A DNA stretch of 64,000 bases. It comes from Rhizobium leguminosarum bv. trifolii WSM2297 (GTDB taxonomy: Bacteria > Pseudomonadota > Alphaproteobacteria > Rhizobiales > Rhizobiaceae). The translations under genes were made by a program, and so were the position numbers. Below are positions 17,980 to 24,640 of the stretch, in pieces (the first letter of the stretch is position 1; every line of letters begins with the position of its first letter). The stretch lies in NCBI RefSeq assembly GCF_000271845.1, contig NZ_JH719395.1, positions 3,076,208-3,140,207 of the forward strand, written 5' to 3'. A model generated the notes under the pieces. The model saw nothing but the letters and a program-made list of their open reading frames with translations. It had not been told where the DNA came from and searched no databases.

Positions 17980-18006
17980 TTGACAGAAATAATCGTTTAT
18001 TATATC
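17980..18006 (+). promoter_or_regulatory. gntR-operon promoter with a matching operator
   Basis: Plus strand: TTGACA (17980-17985), then AAATAATCGTTTATTA (17987-18002) and TATATC (18001-18006). The 9-base core AAATAATCG is identical to that in the divergent dioxygenase promoter and sits in the same position relative to its -35. The -35/-10 spacing of 15 bp is short. Confidence 0.55.
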
Positions 18007-18044
18007 GGTCATCGAAAGTTGGGAAGGATTGCCTGGGAGGAGAG

Positions 18045-18782
18045 ATGGACTCGACCGACGACGGCGCCCATGGCGCGTTGACAGACGAAGATGCGCCGTC
18101 CGCTGCTTTCGCCGACGATGGAAAAAACACCATCGGCAGCCAGCTCGCATCGCGTCTTCGAGAGGCGATCATTTCCGGCGAACTGGAGGCGGGCAGCAAG
18201 ATCAATCTCGACAAGGCCCGAAAGACGTTCAATGTCAGCCTCAGCCCGTTGCGCGAAGGCCTGGCCCGACTCATTTCCGACGGCTTGGTTGAGTTTCAGG
18301 ACAATCGCGGCTATCGCGTCGCCCCGATTTCGCTTGCCAATCTCGAAGAAGTTACGACCCTTCGGGAGGAAATCGAGGTGTTCGCACTGCGCGAATCCAT
18401 TCGCCTCGGCGACGTCGAGTGGGAGGGCAACATTATGCGTGCGCTCCATCGCCTGAACCGAACCGAGCGCGACGCCGCCCGTCCCGAAACGCTGGAACAC
18501 TGGGAAGCGCTGCACCGCGAATTCCACCTCACTTTAATCTCGGGCTGCGGTAAGCCCCTGCTTCTCCACTTCTGCAATCTTCTGCTGAATCTCAACGACC
18601 GATACCGCCGCGCCTTCCTTATCCGCACATCCGGGGACCGCAACGTAGGCCAGGAGCACAGCGAGATTGCGCAGGGCGCCGTGGCACGCGACGTTGAATA
18701 TGCCTGCGAGAAGCTGCGCCAGCACATCCACCGCACCGGAACCAATCTTCGAAACCATCTTGCGACGAAAGGTGTCGTATGA
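18045..18782 (+). CDS. GntR-family (FadR subfamily) transcriptional regulator
   Basis: A 245-residue regulator. The winged helix-turn-helix spans about residues 25-95 (IGSQLASRLREAIISGELEA, FNVSLSPLREGLARLISDGL, NRGYRVAPI). An all-helical FCD effector domain follows, with EALHREFHLTLISGCGKPLL and a C-terminal metal/ligand His in RQHIHRTG. The first 25 residues form an acidic leader. GGGAGGAGAG precedes the ATG. It sits divergent from the dioxygenase operon and is first in the rightward operon, and matched operators occur in both promoters, so it probably represses both arms until the pathway substrate binds. Its 3' end overlaps the next gene by 4 bp (ATGA). Confidence 0.9.
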   Translation: MDSTDDGAHGALTDEDAPSAAFADDGKNTIGSQLASRLREAIISGELEAGSKINLDKARKTFNVSLSPLREGLARLISDGLVEFQDNRGYRVAPISLANLEEVTTLREEIEVFALRESIRLGDVEWEGNIMRALHRLNRTERDAARPETLEHWEALHREFHLTLISGCGKPLLLHFCNLLLNLNDRYRRAFLIRTSGDRNVGQEHSEIAQGAVARDVEYACEKLRQHIHRTGTNLRNHLATKGVV

Positions 18783-19603
18783 TGGCCGCCTCAACATCAA
18801 AGTCGGCCGTCCCGATCGGCGTCGCGCACTTCTCGTCTATAATGCTGCCCCCCGCGGAATTCGCGAAGATTGCCAAACGCGCAGGTTTCTCCAGGATAGG
18901 CCTCAGGCTCCATCCAGCCTTTCCCGGTGCGCCGTACTATGAACTGCCTGTCGGTAGCGCAGCAGCCGAAGAATTGAAGGCTGTGCTTGCCGGTGAAGAA
19001 ATCGAGGTCTTCGACATAGAGTTCTTCGTGATCGATCCCTCCTTCGACGCATCGTCAGTGGAGGCGACCGTCGCAGCAGCTGCGAACATTGGAGCGCGTC
19101 GGCTCAGCGTCTGCGGTGACGATCCGGATCATGCCAGACTGTTATCGAATTTTTCGGATTTCTGCGTCCTCGCGGGGCGGTACGGGTTGGCGGTCGACAT
19201 CGAGAACATGGGCTGGCGGGTGGTCAAAGCCTTTGCAGATGGCATAGACCTCGTGACAGGGGCTGGGATGGCGAATGCCGGCGTTCTCGTCGACGGCATT
19301 CATTTCTTCAGGAACGGCGCGGCTCTGGCAGACTTACGGGCCAACCTCGACAAAGTGAAGCACGTTCAACTATGCGACGTGGCCGGTCCGGCGCCGACAA
19401 AGCCGGAGGATATGATCGCGGAAGCAAGAAGCGGCCGGCTGCCTCCCGGGGAGGGCGAGCTGCCGTTGGACGATCTGGTTGCGGCGGTCGGCACCGCCGC
19501 TTCCATCTCGGTGGAAGTGCCTCTGGTCGGATCCATGGCGCCGGAGGCCCACCTTAAACATCTTTTCGGCTGCGCGGAAAGAATAGTCGGGCCGGTTCGA
19601 TAG
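18779..19603 (+). CDS. xylose-isomerase-like TIM-barrel enzyme
   Basis: A 274-residue protein of the sugar phosphate isomerase/epimerase (AP endonuclease 2-like) TIM-barrel superfamily. Expected metal ligands are Glu142 (DIENMG), Asp172 and His175 (VDGIHFFRNG), His195/Gln197 (KHVQLCD) and Glu246 (SVEVP). The RLPPGEGELPLDDLV segment is also typical of the fold. It overlaps the GntR gene by ATGA, with a second ATG at 18782. Members include sugar isomerases and 3-dehydroshikimate dehydratases (AsbF/QuiC type). The linked shikimate dehydrogenase and dehydroquinase make a dehydroshikimate dehydratase plausible, but that is inference from context. Confidence 0.75.
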   Translation: MMAASTSKSAVPIGVAHFSSIMLPPAEFAKIAKRAGFSRIGLRLHPAFPGAPYYELPVGSAAAEELKAVLAGEEIEVFDIEFFVIDPSFDASSVEATVAAAANIGARRLSVCGDDPDHARLLSNFSDFCVLAGRYGLAVDIENMGWRVVKAFADGIDLVTGAGMANAGVLVDGIHFFRNGAALADLRANLDKVKHVQLCDVAGPAPTKPEDMIAEARSGRLPPGEGELPLDDLVAAVGTAASISVEVPLVGSMAPEAHLKHLFGCAERIVGPVR

Positions 19604-19643
19604 CCTGGCGCAGGTGATCCGCACCGGAAGGAGGAAATCATAC

Positions 19644-20312
19644 ATGAGTTATACATTCGATTTTGGTGCGGTCTTTGACCGCGCCCCGGAGTTGCTTTGG
19701 GGTTCGCTCGGTACGATCGGGCTGGCGCTGGCCGGAATGCTCCTCGCGCTGGTAATCGGTATTCTCGGCGTTGCCGGCAGAACTTCCAAGATCCGGCTCG
19801 TTCGAGCGCCCGTCATCGGGTTCGTGGAAATCGTCCGGAATACACCTTTCCTCGTACAGATTTTCTTCATCTACTTCGCGCTTCCCCTGATGGGCATACG
19901 CCTCAACCCGACGGTTACCGCGATTATCGCACTGGCCATCAACGGCGGGGCATACGCGATCGAGATCATCCGTGGCGGCGTCGAGAGCGTCAACAAGGGT
20001 CAGATCGAGGCAGGCTTCGCACTTGGCCTCCATAAGGGCGACGTCTTCCGGTTGATCGTACTGAAGCCGGCTCTCCGGGCAATCTACCCATCCCTCACCA
20101 GTCAGTTCGTGATGCTGACTCTCACCACCTCCGTCTGCACCTCGATCGCAGCCTACGAGCTCACATCGGCGGCGCAGAGAATCGAATCCGATACGTTCCG
20201 CAGCTTCGAGGTCTACTTCTCCGTAACTGCCATCTACCTCGTCATTTCGACCCTGATGATGGGCCTCTTCGCCCTCATTTCCCGCCACTACTTCAACTAC
20301 CCGACGCGATAG
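19644..20312 (+). CDS. polar-amino-acid-type ABC transporter permease
   Basis: A 222-residue inner-membrane permease of the HisM/ArtQ family. The first span is in LLWGSLGTIGLALAGMLLAL, and the family signature VEIVRNTPFLVQIFFIYF follows. The ATPase-docking loop is EAGFALGLHKGDVFRLIVLP-like (reading VLKPALRAIYPSL after it). GGAAGGAGGAAA precedes the ATG at 19644; an upstream ATG at 19614 adds ten unlikely residues. It forms a heterodimer with the next gene's product. In this island the cargo is more likely a carboxylic acid such as quinate or shikimate than an amino acid, but sequence does not prove it. Confidence 0.87.
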   Translation: MSYTFDFGAVFDRAPELLWGSLGTIGLALAGMLLALVIGILGVAGRTSKIRLVRAPVIGFVEIVRNTPFLVQIFFIYFALPLMGIRLNPTVTAIIALAINGGAYAIEIIRGGVESVNKGQIEAGFALGLHKGDVFRLIVLKPALRAIYPSLTSQFVMLTLTTSVCTSIAAYELTSAAQRIESDTFRSFEVYFSVTAIYLVISTLMMGLFALISRHYFNYPTR

Positions 20313-20321
20313 GAGGCACTT

Positions 20322-20972
20322 ATGGGTCCGATCGGCGAAAACGAATTTCTCTTCATCTTGCAGGGTCTGAAATGGACCGTACTGCTAGCGATCATCGGCT
20401 TCGTAGGTGGAGGCATGTTCGGGATATTGATCGCCCTGGCGCGCGCATCAAAAAACCGGACTGCGCGCGTCGCGACTTCGGGCTACATCGCCCTCTTCCA
20501 GGGCACGCCGCTGCTGATGCAGCTTTTCGTCGTGTACTACGGCGTGGCGCTGCTCGGCGTTGATGTCAATGCCTGGATCGCGGTGGCTATCGCCTTCACT
20601 CTTCATGCGAGTGCCTTCCTCGGCGAGATTTGGCGCGGCTCCATCCAAGCCGTTCCGAAAGGTCAGAGCGAAGCCGCAAACGCGCTCGGTCTGCACTACG
20701 TATCGCGGATGAAAGACGTCATTCTTCCGCAAGCCCTGAAAATCTCCATGCCCGCGACCATCGGCTTCCTTGTCCAGCTCATCAAAGGAACGTCGCTCGC
20801 CGCGATCGTCGGCTTCATCGAGCTGACCCGAGCTGGACAGATTATCTCGAACCAAACCTACCGGCCTCTCCTCGTCTTCGGGATCGTCGGCGTGATCTAT
20901 TTCATCATTTGCTGGCCGCTGTCGCACCTTGGAAGTGGCCTCGAAAAACGGATGGCGAAAGCAGTCCGCTAA
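20322..20972 (+). CDS. polar-amino-acid-type ABC transporter permease, second subunit
   Basis: A 216-residue permease of the same family as its upstream neighbour, 9 bases downstream and preceded by TAGGAGGCACTT. The first span is FILQGLKWTVLLAIIGFVGG. The family block reads ALFQGTPLLMQLFVVYYG, and the coupling loop reads EAANALGLHYVSRMKDVILP. The pair would make the channel for the island's importer. Confidence 0.87.
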   Translation: MGPIGENEFLFILQGLKWTVLLAIIGFVGGGMFGILIALARASKNRTARVATSGYIALFQGTPLLMQLFVVYYGVALLGVDVNAWIAVAIAFTLHASAFLGEIWRGSIQAVPKGQSEAANALGLHYVSRMKDVILPQALKISMPATIGFLVQLIKGTSLAAIVGFIELTRAGQIISNQTYRPLLVFGIVGVIYFIICWPLSHLGSGLEKRMAKAVR

Positions 20973-21012
20973 CCGCTTCGTTCGAAGCAAAAACAAAGAG
21001 GAGGAATAAGCA

Positions 21013-21837
21013 ATGCAGACCAACCGTAGGAAATTTCTGGGAATCGCTTTTGCGACGGCCGCTTTCGCCACCATCGGCGCCACCGCCGCATCGGCCGCCA
21101 CTGTCGAAGAAATCAAAGCCAAGGGCACTCTCGTCGTCGGCATCCAGGGTGACAACGCACCATGGGGTTTTGTGAATACGAGCGGCAAGCAGGACGGCTT
21201 CGACGCCGATATCGCGACGCTGTTTGCCAAGCAACTCGGCGTGAAGGTCGAGTTCCAGCCGCTCGCCGTCGCCAACCGAATTCCGGCGCTGACGACGGGG
21301 AAGGTCGATATCCTGTTCGCCACAATGGCCATGACCGAGGAACGCGCCAAATCGATCCAGTACAGCAAGCCGTACGCGGCGAACACAATCTCGCTCTATG
21401 CCGCGAAGGCCGATGCCGTAAAGGCGCCGGCCGATGTAGCGGGCTGGGAAATCGGTGTGCCGAAGTCGAGCTCGCAGGATAAGGCTGTAACCGACGCCGT
21501 AGGATCGACTGCAACGATCCGCCGCTTCGACGATGACGCCGCCACCATCCAGTCGCTCATTTCCGGTCAGGTGAAGGCTGTCGGCGGCAACCAGTTCTAC
21601 GGACAGAGGCTCGATGCGGCCAGCGCCGGGACTTACGAGCGTAAGATCGACTTCCTGAAGACCTATAACGGTGTCGGAACGCGCCTTGGCGAGAAGGACT
21701 GGAACGAAGCCGCCAACAGCTTCATCGACAAGATCAAGGCAAGCGGGGAGCTGGCGGCCATCACCAAGAAGTGGATGGGCATCGACCTTCCGACATTCCC
21801 CGAATCCATCCCCAACATCCCGTTCACCGCCAAGTAA
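21013..21837 (+). CDS. family 3 periplasmic substrate-binding protein
   Basis: A 274-residue binding protein for the island's ABC importer. The N-terminus ([17 protein letters not shown].., cleavage near ASAA) has a twin-arginine RRKFL motif followed by a hydrophobic stretch, so export by the Tat route is possible. The mature domain has [37 protein letters not shown] and [20 protein letters not shown], all classic family 3 blocks. It follows the two permeases and precedes the ATPase. In contrast to the truncated, signal-less homologue at the left end of the island, this copy is complete. Confidence 0.88.
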   Translation: MQTNRRKFLGIAFATAAFATIGATAASAATVEEIKAKGTLVVGIQGDNAPWGFVNTSGKQDGFDADIATLFAKQLGVKVEFQPLAVANRIPALTTGKVDILFATMAMTEERAKSIQYSKPYAANTISLYAAKADAVKAPADVAGWEIGVPKSSSQDKAVTDAVGSTATIRRFDDDAATIQSLISGQVKAVGGNQFYGQRLDAASAGTYERKIDFLKTYNGVGTRLGEKDWNEAANSFIDKIKASGELAAITKKWMGIDLPTFPESIPNIPFTAK

Positions 21838-21844
21838 AGCATAC

Positions 21845-22618
21845 ATGGAGGGCGCCGTGCTCAATTCTTCAAACGATCAGTCGACGTTGATTTCACTTGA
21901 GAAGCTGGAGAAATGGTACGGCTCCTTCCATGCTCTGAAAAACATCAGCCTGTCGGTGCGCAAAGGCGAGAAGATCGTCCTTTGCGGCCCGTCGGGTTCT
22001 GGCAAATCGACTTTGATCCGCTGCATCAACGCGCTTGAGATGATCCAGGACGGGAAGATCGTCGTCGAAGGACAGCTGCTCGATGGCAGTACGAAGGCTG
22101 TGGACGCGATCCGACGCGAAGTCGGCATGGTGTTCCAGAATTTCAATTTGTTCCCTCACATGACCGTGCTTCAGAACTGCACGCTAGCCCCCATGCGTGT
22201 TCGCGGCACCAGCCGCGCCGACGCCGAACGGCTGGCTCGAAAATATCTGGAACGCGTCCGCATCCTCGACCAGGCGGAGAAATATCCCGCCCAGCTTTCC
22301 GGGGGGCAGCAGCAGCGCGTCGCAATCGCGCGTGCGCTCTGCATGGAGCCGAAGGTGATGCTGTTCGACGAGCCCACGAGTGCGCTGGACCCCGAGATGG
22401 TCAAGGAAGTGCTAGATACAATGATCGGGCTCGCACGCGACGGCATGACCATGATCTGCGTGACCCATGAAATGGGCTTCGCCCGCCAGGTAGCAGACAG
22501 GGTCATCTTCATGGCCTCTGGTGAGATCATCGAAGAGGCTGAACCCGAGGTTTTCTTCAGGTCTCCTCAGCACGAGCGCACCAGGGCGTTTCTCGGCGAA
22601 ATACTTGCCCATCACTGA
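21845..22618 (+). CDS. polar-amino-acid-type ABC transporter ATP-binding protein
   Basis: A 257-residue ATPase of the HisP/GlnQ family. Walker A is GPSGSGKST, the Q-loop is [14 protein letters not shown], the signature is [15 protein letters not shown], Walker B is [14 protein letters not shown], and the switch His is in [12 protein letters not shown]. The ATG at 21845 lies 8 bases after the binding-protein stop. A GTG at 21857, with GGAGGG 4 bases upstream, is an alternative start. It completes the importer with the two permeases and the binding protein. Confidence 0.88.
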   Translation: MEGAVLNSSNDQSTLISLEKLEKWYGSFHALKNISLSVRKGEKIVLCGPSGSGKSTLIRCINALEMIQDGKIVVEGQLLDGSTKAVDAIRREVGMVFQNFNLFPHMTVLQNCTLAPMRVRGTSRADAERLARKYLERVRILDQAEKYPAQLSGGQQQRVAIARALCMEPKVMLFDEPTSALDPEMVKEVLDTMIGLARDGMTMICVTHEMGFARQVADRVIFMASGEIIEEAEPEVFFRSPQHERTRAFLGEILAHH

Positions 22619-22636
22619 TCCGGTAGAGTTATCAAA

Positions 22637-23497
22637 ATGGACGATAGGAAATTCCATGTCGGGCTGATCGGCGCAGACATTCAGATGTCGAAGTCGCCGG
22701 CTCTCCACGAGACCGAAGCACACCAGCTTGGACTAGAATATCGGTACGAGCTTCTCGATCTATCCGAGCGCGGTCTTCCCGCATCTGCGCTGCCAGACCT
22801 TCTAGACGAGATCGAGCGCCGGGGCTTTGCGGGAAGCAACATTACCCATCCGTGCAAGCAGACCGTCATCGCACACCTGACCGACCTGTCGGAAGATGCC
22901 CAGATGCTCGGCGCAGTCAACACGGTCGTGCTTCGCAATGGAAAGCGGATCGGGCACAACACCGATTGGTATGGTTTTTATAAGAATTTCGAGCGCGGAT
23001 TGCCGGATGTTGCCAAAGCACATGCGGTCCTGCTCGGCGCCGGCGGCGCGGGAGTCGCAGTCGCGCACGCAGCCATCAAACTCGGAATCGAGATGCTTTC
23101 GATCTTCGACCAGGACGCAAATCGCGCCGCCACGCTTGCCGATCAGCTCAACCGGCGTTTCTCCAAAAGGTGCGCGCAGCCGATCAGGGATGTCAGCGCC
23201 AAGCTCGCTTCGGCCGACGGGCTGATCCACGCCACGCCGACGGGTATGCGAAGCCATCCCGGCATTCCGATCGACCCGGAATCGCTTCAGTCGCGTCACT
23301 GGGTCGCTGATATCGTCTACATGCCGCTTGTGACCGAGCTTCTGGCTTTGGCCGAGAAGAAGGGCTGCAGAACGCTGCCCGGTGGTGGAATGACGGTATT
23401 CCAGGCCGCCGCCGCGTTCGAATTGTTCACGAGCGTGGAGCCGGACGCGGAACGAATGTCGCGTCACTTCGAAGAATTGTGCCGAGCTGGAGTGTGA
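22637..23497 (+). CDS. NAD-type quinate/shikimate dehydrogenase (AroE family)
   Basis: A 286-residue shikimate dehydrogenase-fold enzyme. Substrate motifs are MSKSPALH (Ser18/Ser20), NITHPCKQ with catalytic Lys74, and GHNTDW with catalytic Asp110. The dinucleotide motif is LLGAGGAGVA (133-142). After it, the NRT motif of NADP-dependent biosynthetic AroE is replaced by FDQDANRAATLAD. The acidic residues there favour NAD+, as in catabolic quinate/shikimate dehydrogenases of the QsuD/YdiB kind. Its position between the importer and a dehydroquinase supports oxidation of imported quinate or shikimate over aromatic amino acid synthesis. Confidence 0.85.
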   Translation: MDDRKFHVGLIGADIQMSKSPALHETEAHQLGLEYRYELLDLSERGLPASALPDLLDEIERRGFAGSNITHPCKQTVIAHLTDLSEDAQMLGAVNTVVLRNGKRIGHNTDWYGFYKNFERGLPDVAKAHAVLLGAGGAGVAVAHAAIKLGIEMLSIFDQDANRAATLADQLNRRFSKRCAQPIRDVSAKLASADGLIHATPTGMRSHPGIPIDPESLQSRHWVADIVYMPLVTELLALAEKKGCRTLPGGGMTVFQAAAAFELFTSVEPDAERMSRHFEELCRAGV

Positions 23498-23512
23498 TCG
23501 GGAGGGCATGCG

Positions 23513-23881
23513 ATGCCGCATATCATTATCGACTATAGCCGGGGCGCTGCCGAACGCGTCGTTATCGACGAGCTGACCAGAGCGGTGCATCGCCGAGTCC
23601 GCGACGGGGGCCTGGTGAAGCCTACTATAGTTCGCACATTCGCCAGAGAAGCGACTTTCTCCTGCGTCGGTGATGAACATGCCGACAATCACTTCATTCA
23701 AATAATTGTGCGCATGGCTCCCGGACGGTCGGCGGAGACCAAACGAGAACTGCTGAAAGCGGTTCTCGACGCCGCGCACGATGTCGCAGCGCCCGCATTG
23801 CAGGAAGGGCGACTGGGGCTTCGCGCCGACCTCTACGAATCCGATCCGAATTTCGCATTCCAGGAAATAGCATTCGCCTGA
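23513..23881 (+). CDS. 5-carboxymethyl-2-hydroxymuconate isomerase-like tautomerase (HpaF/CHMI family)
   Basis: A 122-residue protein of the CHMI branch of the tautomerase superfamily. The second residue is Pro, as needed for the N-terminal proline catalyst (MPHIIIDYS). The family's [13 protein letters not shown] and [14 protein letters not shown] segments are present, and [12 protein letters not shown] corresponds to the HPDNAF region. It converts an enol (hydroxymuconate-type) to its keto isomer. Together with the leftward hydratase and aldolase it gives three consecutive steps of an Hpa-like lower pathway, but the genes are split between the two arms of the island. Confidence 0.8.
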   Translation: MPHIIIDYSRGAAERVVIDELTRAVHRRVRDGGLVKPTIVRTFAREATFSCVGDEHADNHFIQIIVRMAPGRSAETKRELLKAVLDAAHDVAAPALQEGRLGLRADLYESDPNFAFQEIAFA

Positions 23882-23912
23882 ACCCGTCGATACTTTCACA
23901 GGGATAATTGCA

Positions 23913-24362
23913 ATGAGCCTGATCTACGTTCTTAACGGCCCAAACCTCAATCTGCTCGGCAAGCGCCAGCCTGACATCTACGGCCACGAGACGCTGGCGG
24001 ACGTCGAGGCCGCCTGCCGAAGGCTGGCATCGGAACTCGGACACGAGCTCCGCTTCCACCAGAGCAACCGCGAATATGAAGTCATCGACTGGATCCATGA
24101 AGCGCGTGAGGATGGAGCCGGCATCGTGATCAATCCAGCTGCATTCACGCACACCTCGCTTGCCATCCTCGACGCTCTGAATACGTTCGAAGGTCCCGTC
24201 ATCGAGATCCATATCTCCAACGTGCATAAGCGCGAAAGCTTCCGCCACCACTCCTTTGTCTCCCACAGGGCAGACGGCGTAATCGCCGGCCTTGGGACGG
24301 AAGGTTACCAGCTCGGTATCCGCCGCGTCGCGACTGTCCTAAAGACCTCGAAGAACGGCTGA
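23913..24362 (+). CDS. aroQ: type II 3-dehydroquinate dehydratase
   Basis: A 149-residue type II dehydroquinase that interconverts 3-dehydroquinate and 3-dehydroshikimate. The active-site segment [13 protein letters not shown] holds Arg18 and Tyr23. The [11 protein letters not shown] loop carries the substrate-binding Asn74, and catalytic His100 lies in [11 protein letters not shown]. In this operon it is probably catabolic (QutE/QuiB-like), linking quinate- and shikimate-derived intermediates. It is the last gene of the rightward arm, about 80 bp from the convergent RND gene. Confidence 0.92.
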   Translation: MSLIYVLNGPNLNLLGKRQPDIYGHETLADVEAACRRLASELGHELRFHQSNREYEVIDWIHEAREDGAGIVINPAAFTHTSLAILDALNTFEGPVIEIHISNVHKRESFRHHSFVSHRADGVIAGLGTEGYQLGIRRVATVLKTSKNG

Positions 24363-24414
24363 CACAGAATGGTCGACCAGGTCAAACTGTCAGGGATCTG
24401 CGAAACCGTAAGGA

Positions 24415-24640
24415 AAACGGCGCGGCTTTCGCCGCGCCGTCCTCACTCAGCTGCCAACGCCGGCGGATGTCTGTCATCCGCCTCTTCCTGGATGGCGTCG
24501 GCATCCCGGCCTGGCTCGTCCTTTGCCTTCGGCTCGCGGCCGAAGAAAAGAGCGTAACCGGCGGGCAGAACCAGAATGGTGAGCACTGTTGCAACCAGGA
24601 TGCCGCCCATCATCGCGTAGGCGAGCGGGCCCCAGAAGAC
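24415..24640 (-). repeat. intact copy of the repeat flanking the catabolic island
   Basis: This is the terminator and 3' coding end of the RND pump gene, duplicated in decayed form at 14441-14625 in the same orientation. The intervening 9.8 kb holds the whole catabolic block. Confidence 0.8.
24417..24440 (-). terminator. terminator of the RND efflux operon
   Basis: Perfect 10-bp arms ACGGCGCGGC (24417-24426) and GCCGCGCCGT (24431-24440) flank a 4-nt loop. On the minus strand the stem is followed by TTTTCC. It begins 3 bases after the RND stop codon and may also serve aroQ from the other side. Confidence 0.75.

Noticed and set aside
14441..24640. Island as an integrative element with tRNA attachment site
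   Set aside because: No tRNA gene, integrase or att-like core repeat was seen; the flanking repeat is part of a protein gene.
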